Shown piece by piece: positions 8,347-16,885 of a stretch of 41,114 nucleotides of DNA. Positions within the stretch are counted from its first letter, which is position 1. Each line of letters starts with the position of its first letter. The stretch is from Candidatus Nitrosopumilus sp. (lineage in GTDB: Archaea > Thermoproteota > Nitrososphaeria > Nitrososphaerales > Nitrosopumilaceae): NCBI GenBank assembly GCA_029864335.1, contig JAOTTS010000019.1, positions 1-41,114 of the forward strand, read 5' to 3'. The translations under genes were made by a program, and so were the position numbers. The notes under the pieces are model-generated. The model saw only the letters and a program-made list of their open reading frames with translations. It had not been told where the DNA came from and did no database searches.

Positions 8347-9264
8347 ATGAAACTTCCACTTTCAAAATATGTCTGGTTTGATGGGAAATATGTCCTTACA
8401 GAAAAGGCACAAGTTTCAATAACTACACACGCAATTCACTATGGAACATCAATCTTTGAAGGAATTAGGGCATACTGGAATGGAAAAAATCTTTACATAT
8501 TTAGACTGGATGAGCATGTTAAACGATTTAGAAGATCAGGACAATTCTATGATATTTCACTTAATTTTTCAGACAAAGAAATCACAGATGCCATCATAGG
8601 AATTTGTAGAAAAAACAAGATTAAAAAATCATGTTACATAAGACCATTTTATTTTGTAGGAGATTATGGAATAAATCTACATGTAACTGAAAACGCGCCA
8701 ACAAATGTTGCAATTTTTACATTTCCTTTTGGAGATTTATTTAACAAAAATGGAATCACAGCGGGAGTTGTATCTTGGAGAAAATTCTCAGATAATTCTA
8801 CACCACCACAAGCAAAAATGGGAGGAAACTATCTCAATTCAATCATAGCAACACAAGAAGCAAAAAGAAATGGTTTTGATGAGGCAATTTTGCTTGATCA
8901 TAACGGAAATGTAAGTGAGGCACCAGGAGAAAATATTTTTATCGTAAGAGAAGGGCAATTGGTTACACCAACATTGTCATCATCTGCACTTGAAGGAATT
9001 ACTCGAGATGCAATAATAAAAATTGCAAAAGATTTGGATATTGGTGTTGTAGAAAGAGAAGTTACAAGAAGTGAATTAATTATTTCAGAGGAAATTTTTC
9101 TTACAGGCACAGCAGCTGAAATTACACCCATCATATCAATGAATTCAAAAAAGATTAGCAATGGTAAACCAGGGAATATCACAAAGAAAATGATGCAAGA
9201 ATACACAAACATTGTTATGAACAAAAATATTGATTATTCTTATTGGTTAACGGAAGTGTATTAG
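8347..9264 (+). CDS. ilvE: Branched-chain amino acid aminotransferase
   Basis: A 305-residue class IV PLP aminotransferase that makes or breaks down Val, Leu and Ile by exchange with glutamate. It begins YVWFDGKYVLTEKAQVSI, has THAIHYGTSIFEGIRAYW with the Arg of the substrate site, and QAKMGGNYLNS in which Lys157 forms the PLP Schiff base. It ends with SEAPGENIFIV and LTGTAAEITPI, the cofactor phosphate and substrate loops of IlvE. Length is typical. A TATA element at 8318-8326 lies 25 bases before the ATG. It leads a four-gene run: the Gfo/Idh gene starts on the very next base after its stop, so it could instead aminate a nucleotide sugar precursor, but the motifs favour BCAT. Confidence 0.9.
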   Translation: MKLPLSKYVWFDGKYVLTEKAQVSITTHAIHYGTSIFEGIRAYWNGKNLYIFRLDEHVKRFRRSGQFYDISLNFSDKEITDAIIGICRKNKIKKSCYIRPFYFVGDYGINLHVTENAPTNVAIFTFPFGDLFNKNGITAGVVSWRKFSDNSTPPQAKMGGNYLNSIIATQEAKRNGFDEAILLDHNGNVSEAPGENIFIVREGQLVTPTLSSSALEGITRDAIIKIAKDLDIGVVEREVTRSELIISEEIFLTGTAAEITPIISMNSKKISNGKPGNITKKMMQEYTNIVMNKNIDYSYWLTEVY

Positions 9265-10200
9265 TTGAAAATTGTTCAGATTGGAACTGGTGGATGGGGT
9301 AAAAACCATACAAGAATTTTATCTGAACTAGGTGTACTTTCAGCAGTATGTGATGTCGATCTTCAAAAAAGTAAAGAATATGGAGAAAAATATTCTGTAA
9401 ATCATTATGAATCATTAGATTCGTTACTAAATTCTGAAGAATTTGACGCAGCGTTTGTAGTAACTCCTACATCAACTCATACCGAAATTGCAAAAAAATT
9501 GTTAGAGGCAAAAAAACATGTGTTTGTGGAAAAACCAATGACTTACAAATCTGAAGATGGCGAGGTACTTGCTAAACTTGCAGAAAAAAATAAAGTAATT
9601 CTTACATGCGGATATATAGAGAGATTTAATCCTGTAGTAGACATAGTAAAAAAATTTGTTAAAGAAAAAAAATTTGGTGATTTGCTAATGTTAGAATTTC
9701 ACCGTGAAAATAGAATGCCGCTTCATATCAAGGATGTCGGAATAATTTATGATACATCAGTTCATGACATTGATACTGCTAATTGGTTGTTTAATGATAT
9801 GCCTCATGTAGTATTTGCAAGGGCAGGCAAAATAAGACACAAACATGAAGATTTTGCAAGTATCATGCTAGGATACAAAGATGATAAGGTTGCAATTATT
9901 TCATCAAATTGGATTACACCAAAAAAAGTCAGAAAATTTAATGCGGTATGTACAGATGCAATTATTTCATCAGATTTTATCACTCAAGAAATTACTGTGG
10001 AAAAAGACGATGAAAATGAAACTGTTCAAAATGAGAAGCAAGAGCCACTACTATTAGAAATTAAGAGTTTCCTTGGAGCCATCGAGGGTAAGAATGAGCA
10101 TATTGTCAAATCACAAGAAGCAGTTAACGTGACAAAAATAGCAGAAGCAGCACTCTTATCTAGTTTAAAGGGAATTCCAATTTATCTGGATTTAAAATGA
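9265..10200 (+). CDS. Gfo/Idh/MocA-family oxidoreductase
   Basis: A 311-residue NAD(P)-dependent oxidoreductase, usually acting on sugars, nucleotide sugars or inositols. The Rossmann motif is QIGTGGWGKNHTRILSELG (residues 5-23), and FVEKPMTY near residue 88 is the family EKP motif with the catalytic Lys. The C-terminal alpha/beta domain includes VHDIDTANWLF, with the conserved His/Asp pair expected at the active site. It starts at TTG 9265 directly after the aminotransferase stop and overlaps the Trm112-like gene by ATGA. The combination with a WlbB/WbpD-type hexapeptide acetyltransferase three genes on recalls pathways making N-acetylated uronic-acid sugars, where a Gfo/Idh enzyme oxidises the UDP sugar. 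That link is inferred. Confidence 0.87.
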   Translation: MKIVQIGTGGWGKNHTRILSELGVLSAVCDVDLQKSKEYGEKYSVNHYESLDSLLNSEEFDAAFVVTPTSTHTEIAKKLLEAKKHVFVEKPMTYKSEDGEVLAKLAEKNKVILTCGYIERFNPVVDIVKKFVKEKKFGDLLMLEFHRENRMPLHIKDVGIIYDTSVHDIDTANWLFNDMPHVVFARAGKIRHKHEDFASIMLGYKDDKVAIISSNWITPKKVRKFNAVCTDAIISSDFITQEITVEKDDENETVQNEKQEPLLLEIKSFLGAIEGKNEHIVKSQEAVNVTKIAEAALLSSLKGIPIYLDLK

Positions 10201-10466
10201 ATAAAACAATGATGGACATCTTGGCATGCCCAATTGATAAAAATCACCCTTTAGAATTATTTGAGATTAAAGAAAAAGATAATGTAATTTCAGAAGGCGC
10301 ATTATTTTGTGAAAAGTGTTCAAGATTTTATCCAATTATAGAAGGAATTCCAATAATGCTCCCAGATGAATTAAGGGACAAAAAACAAGAGATTGATTTT
10401 CTAAAAAATTACAAAGAGGAATTACCTGAAAAAATTATTACACAGGGAAATCCATGGCATTTGTGA
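10197..10466 (+). CDS. Trm112/YcaR-like zinc-binding protein
   Basis: An 89-residue protein of the Trm112 family, small zinc-ribbon partners that activate methyltransferases acting on tRNA, rRNA and release factors. It has the family start MMDILACPIDKNHPLELFEI and the signature ALFCEKCSRFYPIIEGIPIMLPDE. The zinc ligands visible are Cys in ACPID and CEKC; the fourth position of a classic CxxC pair is Asp (CPID), so the site may be three-Cys or metal-free. The gene overlaps the Gfo/Idh stop by four bases and precedes the acyltransferase by four bases. Some family members are carried in glycan clusters; which methyltransferase it serves is unknown. Confidence 0.8.
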   Translation: MNKTMMDILACPIDKNHPLELFEIKEKDNVISEGALFCEKCSRFYPIIEGIPIMLPDELRDKKQEIDFLKNYKEELPEKIITQGNPWHL

Positions 10467-10470
10467 GATA

Positions 10471-10947
10471 ATGGTTACAAATTTTATTTCGGATAAAGCA
10501 AAAATTGGTGAAAATGTTCAGATTTGGCATTTTTCATATATTGGTGACAACGTAGAGATTGGAGATAATGTCAAGATAGGATCTCTTGCACATATTGATT
10601 ATGATGTAAAGATTGGTGAAAATACAAAGATAGAGGGTCAAGTATACATTCCATCTTTATCCAGAATTGGAAAGAATGTTTTCATGGGTCCAGCAGCAGT
10701 TCTTACAAATGATCCTTATCCAATGTGTGACAAAATGATAGGAGTTACCATTGAAGATAATGTAATAATTGGTGCACGTGCAGTTATCAAAGCAGGAGTT
10801 ACTGTAGGAAAAAATAGTGTTGTTGCATTGGGGGCTATCGTAACAAGAGACGTTCCTGAAAATTCCGTGGTAATTGGTTCTCCAGCTACAATAAGATACA
10901 CTAGAAAAGAATACGACAAGAAACAAAGAGAATGGAAAGAAAGTTAA
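10471..10947 (+). CDS. Left-handed beta-helix (hexapeptide-repeat) N-acetyltransferase
   Basis: A 158-residue acyltransferase with about eight hexapeptide turns: AKIGENVQIWHFSYIGDNVE, IGDNVKIGSLAHIDYDVKIG, then VFMGPAAVLTNDPYP, VTIEDNVIIGARAVIKAGVT, VGKNSVVALGAIVTRDVPEN. The order of motifs, especially IWHF near the start and GPxxxxTNDxYP in the middle, is that of WlbB/WbpD/PglD-like sugar N-acetyltransferases, which use acetyl-CoA at the cleft between trimer subunits. It ends in a charged helix (RKEYDKKQREWKES). It is the last gene of the run starting at 8347; its stop overlaps by four bases the convergent small membrane gene. Together with the Gfo/Idh enzyme it suggests an N-acetylated sugar for surface glycans. 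Confidence 0.85.
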   Translation: MVTNFISDKAKIGENVQIWHFSYIGDNVEIGDNVKIGSLAHIDYDVKIGENTKIEGQVYIPSLSRIGKNVFMGPAAVLTNDPYPMCDKMIGVTIEDNVIIGARAVIKAGVTVGKNSVVALGAIVTRDVPENSVVIGSPATIRYTRKEYDKKQREWKES

Positions 10948-11174
10948 GATTTAATCTCTTTTCTAAAAATCCAATTTTTCAATTTTGATAAAATTAAAAT
11001 CCAAATTACAACAAGAATTATTGCAATTATAGCTTTAATGATTGATGCAATGAACATATTAAACTGACCAAATCCAGAAATTGAGATTGGTCCTAAAATT
11101 GTAACAAGAATTCCACCTCCCAGTAGAATCAAAATCCACATGGCAAACAAGAATCCATATAGACCAGATTTCAT
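10944..11174 (-). CDS. Small two-helix membrane protein
   Basis: A 76-residue protein with two strongly hydrophobic helices (about residues 5-30, FLFAMWILILLGGGILVTIL, and 38-63, MFIASIIKAIIAIILVVIWI) joined by a short GPISISGFGQ loop, with a basic C terminus (KLKNWIFRKEIKS). I do not recognise a family. It overlaps the upstream GT4 phosphotransferase by four bases, is last in the replication-linked minus-strand operon and so is probably made with that enzyme in the membrane. A helper or regulator of the lipid-linked sugar enzyme is possible but unproven. Confidence 0.7.
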   Translation of the reverse strand: MKSGLYGFLFAMWILILLGGGILVTILGPISISGFGQFNMFIASIIKAIIAIILVVIWILILSKLKNWIFRKEIKS

Positions 11175-12163
11175 GAATATACTCCCATCAAAAATGTTGT
11201 AATTATTGCCAAGATTCCTGAAAAAATTGCAAGTTTGAAGATTGCAAATCCAACCTGTTTTTCAGTAAGTGGGCCTCCAGCAAGAATCAATCTTACCAAA
11301 GTTACAGGGGCAGTTTTGTCATCAGTTGCTTTGAGTTTAAAATCATTAGTGTGCTCAACAGGTTTACCCTTGACTTGCCTATGTTCCACGATTCGTTTAA
11401 CGCTTGAGAGAAACAAAAATGAGTTGATAACTGCTGGCAATAATGCTACAGCAGCAATAATTTCAACATCACCTACAATAGCAATTGCGCCATACATTGC
11501 ACCTAGAGTTAATGCACCAGAATCTCCAGGAAAAATTTTACTTGGAATTTTATGGTATTTGTAAAATGCCAACGAAACAAATCCTAATGGCAAACTAATA
11601 ATTGCAATCTCATAATTTTGCATCACAAACAAACATATTGATAATGAAAAACTTGCAATCACCGTAAATCCACTAGCAACACCATTCAGAACATCAATTG
11701 AATTAATTATGTTTCCAGTAATTGGAATCATGAAAATTATTAAACCAAGATATAATACTGGAATTTGAACTGTGCCAAATATAGGAAAAGCAAGATCTGA
11801 GTCATATACACCAAATACGATGATTGGAATTGCGGCAATTGCAAGTGCTACAGGTTTAAACCAACCACCCATAACTCTTCTATCATCAACATATCCTATT
11901 AGAAAAGCTGCAAATGTTGTAATAGTTATTGCAAGAATTTCATTTAATTGTAAAAATGTATAAAGTACAATTTCGGATGCAATTATTCCTGCAATAATAG
12001 ATATTCCACCAGGTCTTGCAATCATCACACCTTCTTTTTTATTTATATCCTTGACTACAAAATTTCTTTTTTCAAGAAATTTAATTAGTGGAGGAGTCAG
12101 TGCAAACACTACAAAAAATGCAACAATGCAAGAAACTATTGCTGGAAGTATTAATTCAATCAA
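11171..12163 (-). CDS. GT4 family polyprenyl-phosphate GlcNAc-1-phosphotransferase (MraY/WecA/Alg7-like)
   Basis: A 330-residue integral membrane enzyme that moves a HexNAc-1-phosphate from a UDP-sugar to dolichyl phosphate, the first step of archaeal N-glycan assembly (AglH/Alg7 role). About ten membrane helices are visible. Catalytic motifs are in order: RPGGISIIAG near residue 51, LIGYVDDRRVMGG with the Asp-Asp pair near residue 91, NIINSIDVLNGVASG, and FPGDSGALTLGAMYG near residue 209. The insertion VKGKPVEHTNDFKLKATDDK near residue 270 forms the cytoplasmic substrate loop. It starts on the base next to the Hel308 stop and overlaps the small membrane gene. Substrate sugar is assumed GlcNAc from the family. 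Confidence 0.87.
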   Translation of the reverse strand: MIELILPAIVSCIVAFFVVFALTPPLIKFLEKRNFVVKDINKKEGVMIARPGGISIIAGIIASEIVLYTFLQLNEILAITITTFAAFLIGYVDDRRVMGGWFKPVALAIAAIPIIVFGVYDSDLAFPIFGTVQIPVLYLGLIIFMIPITGNIINSIDVLNGVASGFTVIASFSLSICLFVMQNYEIAIISLPLGFVSLAFYKYHKIPSKIFPGDSGALTLGAMYGAIAIVGDVEIIAAVALLPAVINSFLFLSSVKRIVEHRQVKGKPVEHTNDFKLKATDDKTAPVTLVRLILAGGPLTEKQVGFAIFKLAIFSGILAIITTFLMGVYS

Positions 12164-14290
12164 TTATCTAACCTTTTGTAATTCCGTCTTTATGTTATCC
12201 GCAATGGTTGAACCAATTTTGTCAATCTCTGCCAATTTATTCATCGGAATCTTTGCCAAATCATCTAAATTCTTTATTCCATGTTTGTATAGAATTCTAG
12301 CTCTGACCCTTCCAATACCTTTGACTTTAACCAAGTCAAGTAATTCCCTTCGTATTCCATATACAATTCTTGTTCGTAGATCAGCCAATTCGTTAAGCAA
12401 ATCTGCTCTCTCAACGTGTTTTGAAATCTCTCTTAGGCAATATGTAAGCCAATTAGCATTTTCAGCCATCCTATGCATGTCTCCAGACTCTATTCCAAGG
12501 CTATCAGATAGAGATAATTCTGAAGATTCAGTAATCCAAGACTGCAAAGCCAAAAGGCTTCTTGAGCAATCATATTCAGAAATTGGTTCTAGTAGTTCTG
12601 AAGAATTGTTTTCTATCATTAAACTGGCTGATTCATAGTCTTTTTGCCGTAGTAAAAATTTTGGAAAAAATTCATCACAATTTGAAATCAGATGTAAAAA
12701 TCCAAACGTATGGTTTCTTTCTTTAGATACATTTTCAATTGCATCTCTAAAGTATGTTGCAGTTAAAGGATCAATATACAGAATCGATGTCTTTTTACCA
12801 AATTCAGTAGCTGCATATCTTTCTCCTTTTTTGATTATCAGATATTTACTAGAAAGGAAACGTAGTGATATGTCAATTGCAAATTTTATGGTTGATTTTC
12901 TTGATTGTAATCCCCCCAATGTTTGCAAAAAGAATTCCAAAATTTCTTCTTTTTTAATTCCAGGATGTGTTACTATCACACTAAGAATGTGAGTTCTCAA
13001 AGATTTATCATCAGTGATTTTTGAAACTATTGGTTCTGGTTCCCCGTTAATATAATATTCTATAAGATCTTCAGTATTTCTATTTCCAACAATTATTGAT
13101 TCACCGTAATCATCGTACTGAGGTCGTCCAGCTCTCCCGCATAGTTGTTTGTATTCCAGAATACTAATTGGTCTATTTGCTCCAACCTTTGCATTATATC
13201 GATTAATATTTGAAATTACAACTCTTCTTGCAGGAAGATTAACTCCTGCAGCTAAAGTTGGAGTAGATGATAGTAGTTTTATTGTTCCTTTACGAAATTC
13301 AGTCTCTATGATCTCTCTACATTTTTGATTTAGTCCTGCATGATGAAACGCAACTCCTTTTTTAACTAGAAGTGCCAATGTTTTTACTAGTTCTGTATGT
13401 TCATTTTCAGATAGAATTTTTTTTGATGTTTTTTCTAATTCAGTTAATTCATTTTTTGTTAAAATTTGAAAAATCGCATCTGCAGCTTTTGTTGCAAGAG
13501 ATTTGGAGCGAGTTCTAGTCTCAGCAAATACTAGTGATTGTCCTCCTTGTCGTACAGATTGCACGCCTAAATCAATAGGTGTTCCACATAGACTACGCTC
13601 AACTTCAAAGGTTTTACCATCATTCATAGTAACCTCTCCTCCATCACATACCCCTTCAGAGAGGGGTACTGGTCGCCAGTCATTTTTTACCAGTTTACAA
13701 TTAAGCCAATCTGCAATCTCATCAGAATTGGTAATTGTTGCACTAAGGCCTACGAGTTGAGGTTTTGTATCTAAAAGTTTTAGTTGTGTTAAAATCATTT
13801 CAAGTGTTGGACCTCGACTTTCATCTCCAATCAAATGTACTTCATCTGAAATAACTAATCCAATTTCTTCAACCCACTCAACACCATGTCTAATAATTGA
13901 ATCCATCTTTTCATTTGTTAATATCAATATGTTACTTTTCTCTAGATTTTTTTCAATATTTTCAAAATCGCCAGTTGATATTCCAACTTTGATTTTTTTT
14001 CTCAATGCTACTTTTTCTAATTTTTTAAATTCTGAAAATTTTTCAGCAGCTAATGCACGTAAAGGACTAAGATAAATCACCTTACCGTCATTTTTTGAAA
14101 GATAGCTAATCATTGCAATCATTGCAATCAGAGTCTTTCCACTTGCAGTAGGGGCAGATACTAGAATACTTTTGCCATCTAGCAATCCAGACTTTACACT
14201 ATCAGCTTGTGGTGGGTATAATTTTTCAAAACCTTGTGATTGTAAAAAATCAATTGCTGATTTTGGAAGATCTAGTTGCTCAATTTTCAT
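12164..14290 (-). CDS. hel308: Ski2-like DNA helicase Hel308
   Basis: A 708-residue superfamily 2 helicase of the Hel308/HelQ group, which unwinds lagging-strand DNA at stalled forks (3'-5'). It has a Q-motif region (LYPPQADSV), Walker A SAPTASGKTLIA near residue 48, ISDEVHLIGDESRGP (DEVH box) near 147, LVGLSATITN, AFHHAGLNQKCREIIE, PTLAAGVNLPARRVVI, and motif VI LCGRAGRPQYDDYG near 385. Winged helix and ratchet domains follow, then a C-terminal helix-hairpin-helix VKGIGRVRARILYKHGIKN. Length is typical (700-720). Its ATG overlaps the mcm stop by four bases. The order MCM then Hel308 in one operon ties fork unwinding to fork repair. Confidence 0.94.
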   Translation of the reverse strand: MKIEQLDLPKSAIDFLQSQGFEKLYPPQADSVKSGLLDGKSILVSAPTASGKTLIAMIAMISYLSKNDGKVIYLSPLRALAAEKFSEFKKLEKVALRKKIKVGISTGDFENIEKNLEKSNILILTNEKMDSIIRHGVEWVEEIGLVISDEVHLIGDESRGPTLEMILTQLKLLDTKPQLVGLSATITNSDEIADWLNCKLVKNDWRPVPLSEGVCDGGEVTMNDGKTFEVERSLCGTPIDLGVQSVRQGGQSLVFAETRTRSKSLATKAADAIFQILTKNELTELEKTSKKILSENEHTELVKTLALLVKKGVAFHHAGLNQKCREIIETEFRKGTIKLLSSTPTLAAGVNLPARRVVISNINRYNAKVGANRPISILEYKQLCGRAGRPQYDDYGESIIVGNRNTEDLIEYYINGEPEPIVSKITDDKSLRTHILSVIVTHPGIKKEEILEFFLQTLGGLQSRKSTIKFAIDISLRFLSSKYLIIKKGERYAATEFGKKTSILYIDPLTATYFRDAIENVSKERNHTFGFLHLISNCDEFFPKFLLRQKDYESASLMIENNSSELLEPISEYDCSRSLLALQSWITESSELSLSDSLGIESGDMHRMAENANWLTYCLREISKHVERADLLNELADLRTRIVYGIRRELLDLVKVKGIGRVRARILYKHGIKNLDDLAKIPMNKLAEIDKIGSTIADNIKTELQKVR

Positions 14291-16374
14291 ACTCGGTTAT
14301 AGTGACCGGGTTTTGATTCATAAATAGATGCTTCTCTGAGCATTCTTCTGATATAGTTTCTTGCTTCCTCTTCTGTGAATTTTTCACTCTTTTCAAGTTC
14401 TTTGACAAATGTTCTTTCTTCTACTGGAACTTTATTGTCACCTTCTAGACTTTTTAGGACATCCATGAATAGTTGCATCTTAGAGACTTCACTTCTCGGC
14501 TTTCCTTGTAATACTCCAAGATCTACCTTTCCAGTATTGACATCAACTCCTGCATCTTGAAGCATGCTCTGAATTAGAAATATTGCACGGTCAGCATCTT
14601 CTTCTTCCACTTTGTCTTTCATGAGTAATCTTGCTCTTGCAGTAGAAAGTCTAATAATTCCTTCTAATTGTCTTGGAGTTACAGTGATCATTTCTTCAGA
14701 TTCCACATTTCTCATTTGGAGATAATAAGATAGAATTTTCTCTTCTGCTTCTTTTGTCAATTCAGGAATGCCACGTTTTGCATATGATAAATATTTTGTA
14801 AGCAAATCAACTTCAATAACAGATTTTTTATCTGTTCCCTGAGTGGTATTTCTTTGAATTATGTGTCTTGCAATCTTTTCATCTCGTTCTTTTGTTGGAA
14901 TATCTCTAACAACAAAGATCAAATCAAATCTAGTAAGTAATGGAATTGGCAAGTTTACGTTTTCTGTAATATTTTTGAATGGATCATATTTTCCATACAT
15001 AGGGTTTGCTGCAGCTAAAATTGAAGTTCGAGCATTTAGTGTGGCAACAATACCACCCTTTGCAATACTTGCAGATTGTTGTTCCATAACTTCGTGTAAA
15101 GCACTTCTATCTTCAGGCTTCATCTTGTCAAATTCGTCTATACTTACAAGACCTTGATCACCAAGTACTACTGCACCAGCTTCTAACATCATAATTCCTG
15201 TTTTATCTCTAACTACAGCAGCTGTAAGTCCTGCAGCAGTTGAACCTCTACCAGAAGTGTACAACCCCCTTGGTGCAATTCTTGCACAGAATTTTAGCAT
15301 CTCACTTTTTGCAGTACCAGGATCTCCAACTAGAAATACGTTAATGTCTCCTCTAATCTTACTTCCATCACCAAGTAATCTCTGATTGGAACCTACAATG
15401 AGTAACAAAATTGCTTCTTTGATTAATGATTGTCCTTGGATATGTGGTGCAAATGAATCAATCAGTCTTTGATAAACATCAGAGCTTTGACTAAGTGATT
15501 TGATCATTTTTTCTTCTTCAGGTGAAATTTCCTCTCTTCCAATTTTTCTATCAGTTTTAGAACCACGACCACTCAAAAATTCAATATTATTTCCCTCAAT
15601 TCTTAATCTATATAATCCACTATGACCTCTTTGAATTCCTGCAACTGATTCTTGTTCTACTCTAACAACACCTGTAAGAATAATTCTATCACCAGGCCTT
15701 GAATTATCTACCAAATCCTGCCTAATTGTGACATCAATATAGTGAGGAAGTTGTCCTGGAGGCAAATCCTCAGGAAGTTCTTGTAATCTAAGAATCTGAA
15801 AATCAATAAACTTGCTTGCTTCTGGTTTTAACTCGAAATCACGCTGTTTACAATTTGGATTATCACAGACAACTGGAATTTTTACATCCATTCCTTTTAG
15901 TTGAATTACTTTAGTTGTATGCTCATCAGGACATACAAAGACTAGTTCTTTTGCAAGAGGTTTTACTTCTGATGCTCTAACTACCATTCCTGAAACACTT
16001 GTAATATGTCCGATTGTTTCAGCATTGATTTGTCTTAGACTTCGCTCAAGTGGAAAATTAATTAATCTTACACGAACTTCATCTTTTATTTTTTCAGCAT
16101 AATCAGGAAATCTTGTTTGTAGTGCTTCTTTGATTGCTCTAGAAAATGCATCAAATATCCTGTCAGGATTTGTAGAAAATATTACCACAATTTGTGGTTC
16201 TACTATTAAATCATTATAATCAACGATGATGTATTTTGCATTCTTTGGCATCATCTCATCGATTGCATCTACATACTTGTAGTTGCCATTTTTATCTTTG
16301 AATCTAGTTAGAAATTCTTTTACTTTATCAGATAAAGCAGAATCGGTAAAAGTACTAGCTTGTTTGGCGCTCAT
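14287..16374 (-). CDS. mcm: Replicative minichromosome maintenance helicase MCM
   Basis: The 695-residue hexameric replicative helicase. The N-terminal domain has an OB fold and a zinc site (VFVCPDEH near residue 146, then CDNPNCKQRDF). The AAA+ core has Walker A GDPGTAKSEMLKF near 350, GRGSTAAGLTAAVVRDK (presensor hairpin region), Walker B VSIDEFDKMKPEDRSALHE near 412, sensor 1 AAANPMYGKYDP and the arginine finger LLTRFDLIFVV near 481. The C-terminal winged helix is after RTFVKELEKSEKFTEEEARN. Length and motif order are standard for archaeal MCM. The first 20 bases overlap the GINS gene and the last four overlap Hel308, so GINS, MCM and Hel308 are made from one mRNA. Confidence 0.97.
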   Translation of the reverse strand: MSAKQASTFTDSALSDKVKEFLTRFKDKNGNYKYVDAIDEMMPKNAKYIIVDYNDLIVEPQIVVIFSTNPDRIFDAFSRAIKEALQTRFPDYAEKIKDEVRVRLINFPLERSLRQINAETIGHITSVSGMVVRASEVKPLAKELVFVCPDEHTTKVIQLKGMDVKIPVVCDNPNCKQRDFELKPEASKFIDFQILRLQELPEDLPPGQLPHYIDVTIRQDLVDNSRPGDRIILTGVVRVEQESVAGIQRGHSGLYRLRIEGNNIEFLSGRGSKTDRKIGREEISPEEEKMIKSLSQSSDVYQRLIDSFAPHIQGQSLIKEAILLLIVGSNQRLLGDGSKIRGDINVFLVGDPGTAKSEMLKFCARIAPRGLYTSGRGSTAAGLTAAVVRDKTGIMMLEAGAVVLGDQGLVSIDEFDKMKPEDRSALHEVMEQQSASIAKGGIVATLNARTSILAAANPMYGKYDPFKNITENVNLPIPLLTRFDLIFVVRDIPTKERDEKIARHIIQRNTTQGTDKKSVIEVDLLTKYLSYAKRGIPELTKEAEEKILSYYLQMRNVESEEMITVTPRQLEGIIRLSTARARLLMKDKVEEEDADRAIFLIQSMLQDAGVDVNTGKVDLGVLQGKPRSEVSKMQLFMDVLKSLEGDNKVPVEERTFVKELEKSEKFTEEEARNYIRRMLREASIYESKPGHYNRV

Positions 16375-16885
16375 TTAAGCCTCCTGTAATTTGTTTTTCA
16401 AATTCTTTGCTGTTATCATAGATAGTTTTGTAAAAGATATTTTCCTCAACAGTGAGTTTATTGTATAAATCTGAATTTAGTTTGATAGAGTCAGCCATCT
16501 TTACTAGTTTACCTCTTCTCATTCTAAATAATTCAAGCATCATACTTTCAACTTTATCAAAATCATCGCGGTTCAATTCTTTCATGGATTCTCTTAATTT
16601 TATGTAAAAATGCGGATCAAGTGTAGATATTTGATATTCTCCAACCATCTTTTCTTTTGAGAGTGCTTGTTTTAATTCAGTAATCATATCTGGAGAGTCT
16701 AATATTCCCAAGTTATTATCAGACAGAATCTTTCCTATCCATTGAGGAATGTTGTTAGTGTCACCTTGAGTTGCTTCAATTTTTACTCCTGCCACATTGA
16801 ATTTAAAATCTTGATTTACTGTAAATTTCGTATCCTTTAGGCGGTATCCAATTGAATGCACTTTTTCTACTTTATCAATTTCCAT
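16355..16885 (-). CDS. GINS complex subunit (probably Gins23 type)
   Basis: A 176-residue GINS-family protein, part of the CMG-like replicative helicase with MCM and GAN/Cdc45. The small beta-rich B domain appears to come first (residues 8-60, ending NIPQWIGKILSDNNLG) and the helical A domain second (HFYIKLRESMKELN, then KVESMMLELFRMRRGKLVKM), the order of Psf2/Psf3-type (Gins23) rather than Psf1/Sld5-type subunits. I assign the subtype only on this order. It overlaps mcm by 20 bases, a classic GINS-MCM pairing. It is the first gene of the five-gene minus-strand operon; a GAGGAT sequence lies about 17 bases before the ATG, and no strong TATA box is evident at the leaderless distance. Confidence 0.8.
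   Translation of the reverse strand: MEIDKVEKVHSIGYRLKDTKFTVNQDFKFNVAGVKIEATQGDTNNIPQWIGKILSDNNLGILDSPDMITELKQALSKEKMVGEYQISTLDPHFYIKLRESMKELNRDDFDKVESMMLELFRMRRGKLVKMADSIKLNSDLYNKLTVEENIFYKTIYDNSKEFEKQITGGLNERQTS

Noticed and set aside
8347-9264. D-amino acid or aminodeoxychorismate-type class IV enzyme
   Set aside because: FEGIRAYW, the AKMGGNYLNS lysine site and LTGTAAEI loop match branched-chain aminotransferase better.
12051-12638. 195-residue plus-strand ORF across the GT4 start and Hel308 end
   Set aside because: Composition is Ser/Leu-rich random sequence opposite two clear genes.
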